Below, piece by piece: positions 1 through 7,204 of a stretch of 10,582 nt of DNA. This DNA comes from Actinomycetota bacterium (GTDB lineage Bacteria > Actinomycetota > Thermoleophilia > Gaiellales > Gaiellaceae): positions 1-10,582 of the forward strand of contig PMXT01000191.1 in the NCBI GenBank assembly GCA_003170995.1, written 5' to 3'. How positions within the stretch are numbered: position 1 is the first letter of the stretch; each line of letters opens with the position of its first letter. The notes below the pieces were generated by a model. It ran no database searches and had not been told where the DNA came from. It saw only the letters and a program-made list of their open reading frames with translations. The position numbers and the translations under genes are program-made.

Positions 1-3000
1 GTCGAGCTGCACGCCCACTCGGCCTACTCCTTTCTGGACGGGGCCTCGCAGCCCGAGGAGCTGGTCACGCGCGCTGTCGAGCTGGGCTACGAGGCCCTCG
101 CGCTAACCGACCACGACGGGCTCTACGGCTCGCTCGAGTTCGCCCATGCGGCGAAGGCGCTGGGGCTGCGCCCGATCACCGGCTGCGAGCTGACGCTGGA
201 GGGCACGGCCCACTCGGGCCGCACGCACGTGACGGTGCTGGTCGAGAGCCGCCAGGGCTACTCGAACCTCTGCCGCCTGCTCACGCACGCGCACGCGCAC
301 ACGCGACCGCCCGGAAAGGAGCGGGAGCTGAGGCCGCCGGCTCTCCCCATCCAGGAGCTGATCGAGCGAAACGAAGGCCTCGTCTGCCTGTCGGGCTGCG
401 CTCGGCACGGGCTGGCCGTGCGCGAGCCGAACGCCATTCGCGAGCTGGCCCGCGCCTTCGGGCCCGGCCGCGTCGGCGGCCGCGGGCGCTTCTTCGTCGA
501 GCTGCAGCGCCCCTACGAACGCGGCGACGAGCGCCGAAACGCCGCCCTGCGTGAGCTCGCCGCCGATCTCGGTCTCGAGACGGTGGCAACCGGCGACGTG
601 CACGCCCACTGCCGCCGCCGCACACTGCTGCAGGACGTGCTCGTCGCCATCCGCGAGCGCTCCTCGCTCGAGGCCTGCGAGAGCGCCCGGCGCGGAAACC
701 ACGAGAGCGTCCTTCTCTCTCCCGGCGAGATGGCGGCGCGCTTCCCGGACGACAGGGATGCAGTCGCGCGCGCGGGCGAGCTGGCAGCCAGGCTCGAGTT
801 CGACCTGAGCGAGGAGCTCGGCTATCGCTATCCCGACTTCTCCGACGGGGAGCCCGCCATCCGCCGCCTGGCGGGAATCTGCGAGAGCGCCTTCGTCGAG
901 CGCTACCCGCCCGGAATGCGCCTGCGCCGCCAGGCCCGCGCTCGCTTGGGCGAGGAGTTGGGGTTGATCGAGGAGCTCGGGCTGGCGGGCTTCTTCTGTT
1001 TGCACCATGAGGTGCTCGAGCTGGCGCGCGAGGTCGCCGCCTCGGTGCGCGGGGCGGGCTCGCCGCGCAGCGTGCTTCCGCCCGGACGCGGGCGCGGCAG
1101 CTCGGTCGGCTCGATCGTCTGCTACCTGACCGGCCTCTCGCACGTCGATCCGGTCGCCGCCAGTCTCTCGCTCGGGCGCTTCCTGAACCGCGAGATGGCC
1201 GGCGTGCCCGACATCGATCTCGATTTCCCGCGCGACATCCGCGAGAAGCTGATCGTGCGCATCTGCGAGCACTACGGGCGCGAGCACGCGGCGCTCGTGG
1301 CCAGCTTCGCCACCTACCGGACGCGCGGCGCGATCCGCGACGTCGGCAAGGCGCTCGGGCTGCCCTTCGGCGAGCTGGAACGGCTGACGCGCCTGTCGGA
1401 GAGCTGGGACGCGCGCCAGGTAGGCGAGGAGCTGAAGCGCCTGCCCGACGCCGAGAGCAAGCTCGGCTCGCGCCGCTGGCGCGTCTTCGCGGCCCTGACC
1501 GCCGAGATCGCGCGCCTGCCCCGGCACGTCTCCCAGCACCCGGGCGGCATGGTCATCTCCTCGCGGCCGCTGGTGGAGCTGGTGCCGGTGCTGCCGGCGG
1601 CGATGCGCGGCCGCCAGATCTGCCAGTGGGACAAGGACTCCTGTGCCGATGCCGGCTTCCTCAAGATCGACCTGCTGGGGCTGGGCATGCTCTCGGCGGT
1701 CGAGTCCTGCGTGGAGGAGATCGCGCGTCTGCACGGAGAGCCGATCGATCTCTCGCGCATCCCGCTCGACGACGCGGCCATCTACGCCGAGATCCAGCGC
1801 GCCGACACGGTCGGCACCTTCCAGATCGAGAGCCGGGCGCAGATGCAGAGCCTGCCCCAGACCCTGCCGGCCAACCTCGGCGACCTGACCGTGCAGGTGG
1901 CGCTGGTGCGCCCCGGGCCGATCCAGGGCAAGGCCATCCACCCGTATGTCGAGAATCGCCGCCGCCTGCGCGCCGACCCGTCTTTTCAGCCGCCGTTCGA
2001 CCACCAGCTGCTCGAGGAGCCGCTGCGCGAGACGCTCGGGGTGGTCGTCTTCCAGGATCAGGTGCTGGAGGTGGCGATGGCACTGGCGGGCTTCAGCGTG
2101 GGCGAGGCGGAGGGACTGCGCCGGGCGATGAGCCGCAAGCGCAGCGCCGAGGCGCTCGAGGCCTACCGCGAGCGCTTCATCAACGGTTCGGCGGCGAAGG
2201 GCGTCAACCCTGAGACGGCGAACAGCGTCTACGACAAGCTGGCCAGCTTCTCGGGCTTCGGCTTTCCCAAGTCGCACGCCGCGGCCTTCGCGCTGCTCGG
2301 CTACCAGTCGGCCTGGCTGCGCCACTACTACCCGGCCGAGTATCTGGCCTCGCTGCTCAACGCCCAGCCGATGGGCTTCTACCCGCCGGCGGCGCTGGTG
2401 CGGGATGCGCAGCGGCGCGGCCTGACCGTGCTGCCCGTGGACGTGAACGCGAGTGCCGCCACGAGCCGGGTCGAGAACGGGGCGGTGCGGATCGGGCTGC
2501 TGCTCGTGCGCGCGCTCGGCGCCGCGGGGGCGAAGGCGCTGGTCGCAGAGCGGGAGCGGGGAGGAGCCTTCGCGGACGTCTGCCAGCTGGCGCAGCGAAG
2601 CGGCCTGGATGAGCGCACGTTGACCGCGCTCGTCTCGGCGGGCGCCTGCGACTCGTTCGGCCAGCCGCGGAGAACGCTGCTCTGGCAGCTCGGCCTGGCG
2701 CCGCGCGACAGGAGCGTTCCGGGCTCGGCTGGGAAGGAACGGCAGCTCGCCCTGCCCCTGCCTCCGACCGTGGCCACACCGTCCCTGCCTGAGCAGTCGG
2801 TCTGGGAGCGGCTGCTCGCCGACTACCGCTCGACCGGCCTTTCGACCGCCGTCCACCCGCTCGCCCTGCTCCGCCCCGAGCTACCGCCCGGCACCCTCTC
2901 CTCGACCGATCTCCCCGGTGCTCGCTCCGGCTCGCGCGTGGCTGTCGCCGGGCTGGTCGTCGCGCGCCAGCGCCCGCCCACGGCGAACGGCGTCACCTTC

Positions 3001-3240
3001 CTCCTGCTCGAGGACGAGCACGGCCAGCTGAACGTGATCGTGATGCCGCTCCTGTATGCCCGCAACCGCGCCCTCGTCCGCGGCGAGCCGATCCTGCTCG
3101 CGTGTGGCCACCTGCAGCGCTCCGGCGGCACGATCAACATCATCGCCGAGGAGCTACAGAGCCTGGTTCCGCTCGCTCGCAAGCTCTCATCGGACGCCGA
3201 CATCCACGGCTCGCTGCCAGGGATTCATAGCTTCCACTAA
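1..3240 (+). CDS. dnaE2: Error-prone DNA polymerase III alpha subunit DnaE2 (ImuC), 5'-partial
   Basis: This is a C-family polymerase that performs translesion synthesis in the SOS mutasome, normally with ImuA/ImuB, which would lie outside the window. The frame is open from base 1 and 1079 residues are visible; the family usually starts a few residues before the VELHAHS seen here, so only the initiator region is missing. An N-terminal PHP domain (about 1-205) carries HAH (4-6), TDHDG (36-40), GCE (61-63), SGC (131-133) and GDVHAH (198-203). The palm has PDIDLDF (403-409, Asp406/Asp408) and LKIDLLGL (Asp557), the catalytic triad. TFQIESRAQM (606-615) and FGFPKSHAAA (753-762) are typical of this group. 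Helix-hairpin-helix and OB-fold regions follow (about 810-890 and 980-1060). QLALPL (915-920) is a weak beta-clamp-motif candidate. DnaE1 is less likely given the length and the DnaE2-type motifs. No fusion or frameshift is visible. Confidence 0.95.
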   Translation, partial: VELHAHSAYSFLDGASQPEELVTRAVELGYEALALTDHDGLYGSLEFAHAAKALGLRPITGCELTLEGTAHSGRTHVTVLVESRQGYSNLCRLLTHAHAHTRPPGKERELRPPALPIQELIERNEGLVCLSGCARHGLAVREPNAIRELARAFGPGRVGGRGRFFVELQRPYERGDERRNAALRELAADLGLETVATGDVHAHCRRRTLLQDVLVAIRERSSLEACESARRGNHESVLLSPGEMAARFPDDRDAVARAGELAARLEFDLSEELGYRYPDFSDGEPAIRRLAGICESAFVERYPPGMRLRRQARARLGEELGLIEELGLAGFFCLHHEVLELAREVAASVRGAGSPRSVLPPGRGRGSSVGSIVCYLTGLSHVDPVAASLSLGRFLNREMAGVPDIDLDFPRDIREKLIVRICEHYGREHAALVASFATYRTRGAIRDVGKALGLPFGELERLTRLSESWDARQVGEELKRLPDAESKLGSRRWRVFAALTAEIARLPRHVSQHPGGMVISSRPLVELVPVLPAAMRGRQICQWDKDSCADAGFLKIDLLGLGMLSAVESCVEEIARLHGEPIDLSRIPLDDAAIYAEIQRADTVGTFQIESRAQMQSLPQTLPANLGDLTVQVALVRPGPIQGKAIHPYVENRRRLRADPSFQPPFDHQLLEEPLRETLGVVVFQDQVLEVAMALAGFSVGEAEGLRRAMSRKRSAEALEAYRERFINGSAAKGVNPETANSVYDKLASFSGFGFPKSHAAAFALLGYQSAWLRHYYPAEYLASLLNAQPMGFYPPAALVRDAQRRGLTVLPVDVNASAATSRVENGAVRIGLLLVRALGAAGAKALVAERERGGAFADVCQLAQRSGLDERTLTALVSAGACDSFGQPRRTLLWQLGLAPRDRSVPGSAGKERQLALPLPPTVATPSLPEQSVWERLLADYRSTGLSTAVHPLALLRPELPPGTLSSTDLPGARSGSRVAVAGLVVARQRPPTANGVTFLLLEDEHGQLNVIVMPLLYARNRALVRGEPILLACGHLQRSGGTINIIAEELQSLVPLARKLSSDADIHGSLPGIHSFH
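3209..3240. repeat. Direct repeat copy 1, at the end of dnaE2
   Basis: This 32-nt segment covers the last nine codons and the TAA stop of dnaE2 (peptide SLPGIHSFH). It matches 3387-3418 at 28 of 32 positions, counted by hand. The offset between the copies is 178 nt. Confidence 0.8.
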
Positions 3241-3363
3241 ACGGACGAGAATCTGGCGATTTCGTCCGCGGGTTCGACTCGATCCCCGCGAGAGGTACGT
3301 GCTGTGGACGAAGAGTCGCACTTTCGCCACGGTCCCGACTTGACGATCGCCTCGGCTTCTGAG

Positions 3364-3378
3364 CGGTGTCTGACACCG
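3364..3378. repeat. Perfect short palindrome CGGTGTC-T-GACACCG
   Basis: Seven-base perfect arms flank one central base in the dnaE2-antitoxin gap. No T-tract follows, so it is not a standard intrinsic terminator. Its shape resembles the palindromic units of REP-like elements, but only one copy is present here. Confidence 0.55.
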
Positions 3379-3386
3379 GGCCGCCC

Positions 3387-3418
3387 GCTCGCTGCCGGGG
3401 ATTCACAGCTTTCACTAG
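3387..3418. repeat. Direct repeat copy 2, duplicated dnaE2 3' end
   Basis: Read in the frame corresponding to dnaE2, this intergenic segment also gives SLPGIHSFH followed by a stop (TAG). The four differences from copy 1 are CCA/CCG, CAT/CAC, TTC/TTT and TAA/TAG, all silent. The frame is closed upstream by a TGA at 3371-3373, and I could not recognise further polymerase sequence before it. It may be the scar of an insertion at the dnaE2 3' end, or a relic of a second dnaE2. Confidence 0.7.
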
Positions 3419-3441
3419 CGACGGAAACGGAGACGTGCTAC

Positions 3442-3460
3442 GTTATTAACGGTTGATAAC
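3442..3460. promoter_or_regulatory. Probable operator of the antitoxin-toxin operon
   Basis: The near-palindrome GTTATTAA-CGG-TTGATAAC has 8-base arms that match at 7 of 8 positions. It is AT-rich in a GC-rich setting and ends four bases before the Shine-Dalgarno of the antitoxin gene. Ribbon-helix-helix antitoxins usually repress their own operon by binding such sites, so an autoregulatory role is inferred. A TACGTT hexamer at 3439-3444 overlaps its left edge and could be a -10 element, but I see no matching -35. Confidence 0.5.
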
Positions 3461-3478
3461 CACGAAGGAGACTTACAA

Positions 3479-3751
3479 GTGCCACGTTCGTCTGCAGCCG
3501 TAGCGTTTTCCGTCTCCGAGCAAGATCGAAAGCAGCTCGAAAGGATCGTCGAGCGCTACGGCCACGGCAACCGGAGCGAGGCCCTGCGGGTGATGATGGA
3601 CAGGATCGAGACGAGCGAGCGGGCGGAGCGCCTGCGCAAGCTCCAGGCCTACGGAGCCGCTAAGAGCACCGAGCGGAGTCTCGATCTCGAGGACGTCCAG
3701 GCCGTCGTACACCGCGTCCGCGCACGGCGGCAGGGCTCCACCTCGGCGTGA
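3479..3751 (+). CDS. Ribbon-helix-helix (CopG/VapB-like) antitoxin
   Basis: A 90-residue protein, probably the DNA-binding antitoxin of the PIN toxin that follows. Residues 7-45 fit a ribbon-helix-helix fold: a short strand (AVAFSV), a helix (EQDRKQLERIVERYG), a turn with the common NRSEA motif, and a second helix (LRVMMDRIE). The charged C-terminal part (about 46-90) is where such antitoxins usually bind their toxin. The GTG start is supported by GAAGGAG (3464-3470) eight bases upstream. Its stop overlaps the toxin start by four bases, implying coupled translation. The upstream near-palindrome suggests autorepression. A stand-alone RHH regulator is possible but unlikely given the overlap. 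Confidence 0.8.
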   Translation: MPRSSAAVAFSVSEQDRKQLERIVERYGHGNRSEALRVMMDRIETSERAERLRKLQAYGAAKSTERSLDLEDVQAVVHRVRARRQGSTSA

Positions 3752-4257
3752 GTCACGCCGTCGTCTTCGACGTCAACGTTCTCGCCGGAGCCGTGGTCGC
3801 CGGCCGCTCGGATTTCGAGTCCTGGCCGAGCCCGCCGCCGACGAGCGACAACCCGTTCGCCGACTGCCTGGACATAGCCAACGACGCGCGCGAGTTCTCG
3901 CTCTGGCTCTCCGAGCACATCCTCCACAACGTCGTCGACGTCTTGACCGACCCGAACAACGGCTTCGGCTGGGAGATCGAGATGGCCGAGGAGTACGTGG
4001 ACATTCTCTGGGACATCAACGAGGCCTCCGGCGGCGGCGTTGCCGAGCCGCGCGAGCGAGTGAACGACTGCTCCGACTACGAAGACAACCGAATCCTTGA
4101 GCTTGCGCTCGAATGCGACGCCGATCTGATCGTCTCGGACGACGAGCACCTGGTCGTCATGTCTCCCTGGCGCGGTCGACCGATCGTGCGACCGCGGGAG
4201 TTCGCCGCCCGCACCGACGCTATGCGGCGTGCCGAGCGACGGCCTCGACGAAAGTGA
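3748..4257 (+). CDS. PIN-domain toxin, putative ribonuclease (COG1569-like)
   Basis: A 169-residue protein that fits a PIN-domain nuclease and is expected to cleave RNA with a divalent metal when not neutralised by its antitoxin. The acidic residues fall in the family pattern: Asp8 in FDVNVLAG, Glu56 in LSEHIL, Asp113 in YEDNRILELA and Asp131/Asp132 in IVSDDEHL. It ends with a typical RPREF segment and then a basic tail (RRAERRPRRK). It is somewhat longer than the usual 130-145 residues; the excess lies in a loop after the first strand (about 20-48) and in the tail. The GTG start sits in a GTGA overlap with the antitoxin stop. The RNA target cannot be told from sequence. All catalytic positions are intact, so nothing suggests a dead toxin. 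Confidence 0.8.
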   Translation: MSHAVVFDVNVLAGAVVAGRSDFESWPSPPPTSDNPFADCLDIANDAREFSLWLSEHILHNVVDVLTDPNNGFGWEIEMAEEYVDILWDINEASGGGVAEPRERVNDCSDYEDNRILELALECDADLIVSDDEHLVVMSPWRGRPIVRPREFAARTDAMRRAERRPRRK

Positions 4258-4409
4258 GCCGGTCGGCGTCATCGGGTTGCGCCAGCGGTGACGGTTCCGG
4301 CGCGTGTGTCCTGAAGCTCGTTCGCAATGAGTTCCTTACGGCACCACGTTCCGCCGCCCCCCGCCTTTATCCACCCACCCGCGGTGTCGTGAAACGGTAG
4401 CCAGAAAAC

Positions 4410-4424
4410 GCACATTGAATGTGC
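4410..4424. promoter_or_regulatory. Perfect inverted repeat GCACATT-G-AATGTGC
   Basis: Seven-base perfect arms around a single central base, in the AT-richer part of the gap and about 160 bases before the glyA start. The size and symmetry suit a dimeric regulator site. No regulator can be named. Confidence 0.45.
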
Positions 4425-4432
4425 CAGTTTTG

Positions 4433-4447
4433 TGTCAAATTGTGACA
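4433..4447. promoter_or_regulatory. Inverted repeat TGTCA-N5-TGACA
   Basis: Five-base perfect arms flank an AATTG spacer, eight bases after the previous palindrome. The two together could form a composite control region. It is short enough to arise by chance. Confidence 0.3.
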
Positions 4448-4584
4448 GGCGACGTCGGCGCCCAAACCGCTTCGCGTACCGGTTGCTCGCCGGCTTCGTG
4501 ATGTCTTCCGGCAGAGATCCGGAGCGGCCACCCGCCTAGCTACGATGACCTCTCCGGCCAGGAACAAACGAGAGGAGCACTTCG

Positions 4585-5871
4585 ATGGCATCCGAGAGTC
4601 TCGATCTCTACCGTTCGGCCGGCCTGAGCGAGGTCGACCCCGACATCGCCGCGTTGCTCGGGCGCGAGCTCGAGCGCCAGCGCGGGACGATCGAGCTGAT
4701 CGCCTCTGAGAACTTCACCTGGCCGGGCGTGCTTGAGGCGATGGGCTCGACGCCGACCAACAAGTACGCCGAGGGCTATCCGGGCAAGCGCTACTACGGC
4801 GGCTGCGAGGTCGTGGACGAGATCGAGCAGCTGGCGATCGACCGCGTCAAGGCGCTGTTCGGCGCCGAGCACGCGAACGTTCAGGCCCACGCGGGAGCGA
4901 TGACCAACACCGCCGTCTATCTCGCCTGCCTGCAGCCCGGCGACACGATCCTCTCGCTCTCGCTCGCCCACGGCGGCCACCTCTCGCACGGGCTCAAGGT
5001 GAACATCTCCGGGAAGCTCTACAAGATCGTCTCCTACGGAGTCAGCCGCGACAACTTCAGGATCGACTTCGACGAGGTGCGGGCTCTAGCGCTCGAGCAC
5101 AAGCCCAAGCTGATCATCTGCGGCGGCTCGGCCTACCCGCGCATCATGGAGGCCGACAAGTTCCGCGAGATCGCCGACGAGGTCGGAGCACTTCTACTCT
5201 GCGACATGGCCCACTTCGCCGGGCTGGTCGCCGCCGGCCTGCACCCCAACCCGGTGCCCCACTGCGACTTCGTCACCTCGACCACGCACAAGACCCTCGC
5301 CGGGCCGCGCGCCGGCTTCATCCTCTGCAAGGCCGAGCACGCCCAGGCGGTCGACCGCGGCATCTTCCCGGGCCTGCAGGGCGGGCCGCTCCTGCACACA
5401 ATCGCGGCCAAGGCGACCTGCTTCAAGCTTGCCGCCAGTGAGCCCTTCAAGGTCTACCAGCGCCAGGTTCGCGCCAATGCTGACCGGCTCGCGGCGGATT
5501 TGCTCGCAAGCGGGCTCGACATCATCACCGGCGGCACCGACACGCACCTGCTGCTCGTCGACCTGCGCTCGACCGAGTGGACGGGCAAGGACGCGGAGGA
5601 TCGCCTGCACGAGGTGGGCGTGACCGTGAACAAGAATGGGATCCCCTTCGACGAGCGTCCGCCCACGGTGACCTCGGGCCTGAGACTGGGATCGCCCGCA
5701 GTCACGATGCGCGGCTTCGACGACGAGGACATGGCCGAGGTGGCCACGATCATCGCCGGCGCTCTGCGTGAGGACGCCGATCTCGGAGCTCTCCGTGCCC
5801 GCTCCGCCGCCCTCTGCGAGAAGCGTCCGCTCTACCCGGGCTTCCGCGGCTACTGCTCGTACGAGTGTTAA
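4585..5871 (+). CDS. glyA: Serine hydroxymethyltransferase
   Basis: This PLP enzyme interconverts serine plus tetrahydrofolate with glycine plus 5,10-methylene-tetrahydrofolate in the cytoplasm, supplying one-carbon units. The 428-residue length is normal for the bacterial family. Visible motifs are IELIASENF near the N-terminus, [15 protein letters not shown] (the substrate and tetramer region), AHGGHLSHG (His129, expected to stack on PLP), CDMAHFAGL (Asp207, His210) and [10 protein letters not shown] with the Schiff-base Lys236. The ATG is seven bases after AGAGGAG (4571-4577). It precedes a WecA-type gene and the ATP synthase operon, as in many actinobacteria, although it has no direct functional link to ATP synthesis. 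The 73-base gap after it contains an inverted repeat, so it may be its own transcription unit. Confidence 0.97.
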   Translation: MASESLDLYRSAGLSEVDPDIAALLGRELERQRGTIELIASENFTWPGVLEAMGSTPTNKYAEGYPGKRYYGGCEVVDEIEQLAIDRVKALFGAEHANVQAHAGAMTNTAVYLACLQPGDTILSLSLAHGGHLSHGLKVNISGKLYKIVSYGVSRDNFRIDFDEVRALALEHKPKLIICGGSAYPRIMEADKFREIADEVGALLLCDMAHFAGLVAAGLHPNPVPHCDFVTSTTHKTLAGPRAGFILCKAEHAQAVDRGIFPGLQGGPLLHTIAAKATCFKLAASEPFKVYQRQVRANADRLAADLLASGLDIITGGTDTHLLLVDLRSTEWTGKDAEDRLHEVGVTVNKNGIPFDERPPTVTSGLRLGSPAVTMRGFDDEDMAEVATIIAGALREDADLGALRARSAALCEKRPLYPGFRGYCSYEC

Positions 5872-5917
5872 AACTCGAATCAGAATGACGACAGCGTGCT
5901 TCTTTTTAATTCGAGTT
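5872..5917 (+). terminator. Inverted repeat after the glyA stop, possible terminator
   Basis: The perfect nine-base arms AACTCGAAT (5872-5880) and ATTCGAGTT (5909-5917) begin right after the glyA TAA. Inside, AGAA (5882-5885) can pair with TTCT (5900-5903), leaving a 14-base loop. The T-run (5903-5907) lies inside the structure, not after it, so this is not a textbook intrinsic terminator. A transcript-end, mRNA-stabilising or regulatory hairpin is possible. Confidence 0.4.
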
Positions 5918-5929
5918 CCGAGGTCGTAG

Positions 5930-5935
5930 TACCGT
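5930..5935 (+). promoter_or_regulatory. Candidate -10 element of a leaderless wecA transcript
   Basis: TACCGT fits the loose TAnnnT pattern and lies nine bases before the ATG at 5945. There is no Shine-Dalgarno between them, which would agree with leaderless initiation. No clear -35 is seen and the hexamer is weak. Confidence 0.2.
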
Positions 5936-5944
5936 GACCGGGCG

Positions 5945-7084
5945 ATGACCTTGGCGCCCTCGTTCCTCGCCGCCATTCAGATGCCCCGCGAGGTCATCTT
6001 CGGCTTCGCGCTTGCGCTCGTGCTCGTGCTTGCGCTCACACCGGCGATCGGCTCGCTGGCGAGGCGGATCGGCGCCGTGGATGAACCCGGCGAGAGGCGC
6101 CTGAACGAGCTGCCGATTCCGAGACTGGGGGGAATCGCTCTCTTCTTCGCCATCTTCGTGCCCGCGCTTGTCTTCCTCGACCTTTCGAGACCTCTACGGG
6201 CGATCCTGATCGGCGCGGGGATAGCGACCGTGGTCGGCGCGATCGACGATGTTCGCAGCCTCGTCTGGTGGCAGAAGCTGAGCGGTCAGGCGCTCGCCGC
6301 CGGGGTGACGGCCGGGCTTGGCGTCTACGTTGACCGCTTCACCTTCCCCGTGATCGGCGTCGGAGCGCTACCGAAGTGGATCGGGATCGCGCTCACCATC
6401 CTCTGGATCGTGGCGATCATGAACATGGTCAACTTCCTCGATGGGCTGGACGGGCTCGCCGCCGGGGTTTGCGCCATCTCGGCCGTCACCTTCTGCTTGA
6501 TCGCGCTCTCGCTCGACCGCGCCCAACCGGCGATCCTGTCGGCGATCGTGTTCGGGGCGGCGCTCGGCTTCCTGCGCCACAACTTCTATCCGGCGCGGAT
6601 CTTCATGGGCGACTCGGGGGCGCTTCTGCTCGGCTTCGTGCTGGCGGCGATTTCGATCGAGGGACTGCTCAAGACGGCCGCGGCCGTCGCTCTCGCCTTT
6701 CCCTTGCTCGTGCTGGCGATACCCATCCTCGACACCTCGTTTGTCGTGGCCAAGCGGATCAAGCACGGCAAGCCGATCTACTCCGCCGATCGCTTCCACC
6801 TCCATCACCGCTTTCTCGACCGCGGCTTCAGCCAGCGCCAGGCAGTGCTGACGATGTATCTGTGGTGCTCGACGCTGGCCGGGGCGGCACTCGCGACGCG
6901 CTTTCTCGCTCCGCATGCGCACGGCCACTGGCAGCTCTGGCAGACCCTCGCCGATGGCGTAATCGGACTCTCGGTACTGGCGGCCTCGGCCTACATCGTC
7001 TACGAGCTCGAGATCGTCAAGGTCTCGAGCCCGCGCAGCTGGCATCGAAGGCGGGCGCTGGAGCGGGAACGCCGCTCAGCCTGA
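5945..7084 (+). CDS. wecA: Undecaprenyl-phosphate sugar-1-phosphate transferase (WecA/TagO/MraY family)
   Basis: A 379-residue polytopic membrane enzyme that transfers a sugar-1-phosphate from a UDP-sugar (GlcNAc in WecA/TagO) to undecaprenyl phosphate, the first step of surface-polymer synthesis. About ten hydrophobic segments are visible. Family motifs are in order: RRLNELPIPRLGGIA after helix 1, GAIDDV (Asp101/Asp102), NMVNFLDGLDGLA (Asp166, Asp169), FMGDSGA (Asp223) and a cytoplasmic loop ending ADRFHLHHRF (His285, His287, His288). The HxHH motif points to the WecA/TagO side, not MraY. The exact UDP-sugar is not certain. The ATG at 5945 lacks a good ribosome site; ATG 5981 (residue 13) is an alternative that keeps helix 1. 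This gene commonly precedes atpI-atpB in actinobacteria. Confidence 0.9.
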   Translation: MTLAPSFLAAIQMPREVIFGFALALVLVLALTPAIGSLARRIGAVDEPGERRLNELPIPRLGGIALFFAIFVPALVFLDLSRPLRAILIGAGIATVVGAIDDVRSLVWWQKLSGQALAAGVTAGLGVYVDRFTFPVIGVGALPKWIGIALTILWIVAIMNMVNFLDGLDGLAAGVCAISAVTFCLIALSLDRAQPAILSAIVFGAALGFLRHNFYPARIFMGDSGALLLGFVLAAISIEGLLKTAAAVALAFPLLVLAIPILDTSFVVAKRIKHGKPIYSADRFHLHHRFLDRGFSQRQAVLTMYLWCSTLAGAALATRFLAPHAHGHWQLWQTLADGVIGLSVLAASAYIVYELEIVKVSSPRSWHRRRALERERRSA

Positions 7085-7165
7085 GACTCGGGCGGCGCGC
7101 GCGGAAGTCCGCTGCCCGGGGCCGAATCGCAGCTCCCGAGCGGGTTTTCGCGCTCCGCTTATCGG

Positions 7166-7194
7166 TTCGAACCCGTGATGAGCTCTGATATCCT
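7166..7194 (+). promoter_or_regulatory. Candidate promoter of the ATP synthase operon
   Basis: TTCGAA (7166-7171) and TATCCT (7189-7194) are separated by 17 bases, standard -35/-10 spacing, with a weak -35. Initiation would fall about 7201-7205, right at the ATG at 7205, giving a leaderless message. The -35 sits in a perfect GGTTCGAACC palindrome (7164-7173), a possible regulator site. Confidence 0.35.
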
Positions 7195-7204
7195 CGGCGC
7201 CGGC

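Larger units (their letters stand above)
4258..4584. other. Intergenic region upstream of glyA
   Basis: No credible gene lies in these 327 bases. The middle (about 4375-4450) is AT-richer than its surroundings and holds two short inverted repeats, listed separately. A weak hairpin TCCGG/CCGGA (4507-4511 with 4519-4523) lies further on. TACGAT at 4541-4546 resembles a -10 box, but no convincing -35 accompanies it. AGAGGAG at 4571-4577 is the glyA ribosome binding site. I could not recognise a glycine or tetrahydrofolate riboswitch, and no T-tract terminator follows the toxin gene. Confidence 0.6.

Noticed and set aside
103..2856. A 917-codon open frame on the minus strand opposite dnaE2
   Set aside because: It lies wholly antisense to a clear DnaE2 and its translation is low-complexity Arg/Ala/Gln/Leu without recognisable motifs. 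GC-biased third positions produce such shadows.
3241..3456. The dnaE2 frame stays open after TAA to a TGA at 3454, and GTG 3304 with AGAGG upstream could start a 50-codon gene
   Set aside because: The predicted peptide has no recognisable features, the family normally ends where the TAA is, and the frame overlaps the repeat and the probable operator. A chance open frame is more likely.
4279..4303. GCGCC/GGCGC inverted repeat after the toxin gene as a terminator
   Set aside because: Five-base arms with a 15-base loop and no T-tract are within chance expectation in GC-rich DNA.
4113..4400. A 95-codon + strand frame overlapping the toxin 3' end and extending into the gap
   Set aside because: Most of it is out of frame inside the toxin gene, there is no ribosome site, and the sequence is Arg/Ser/Ala-rich shadow.
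7164..7173. GGTTCGAACC looks like a tRNA T-loop
   Set aside because: The flanking bases do not form a five-base T-stem, and no acceptor, D or anticodon stems can be built upstream.
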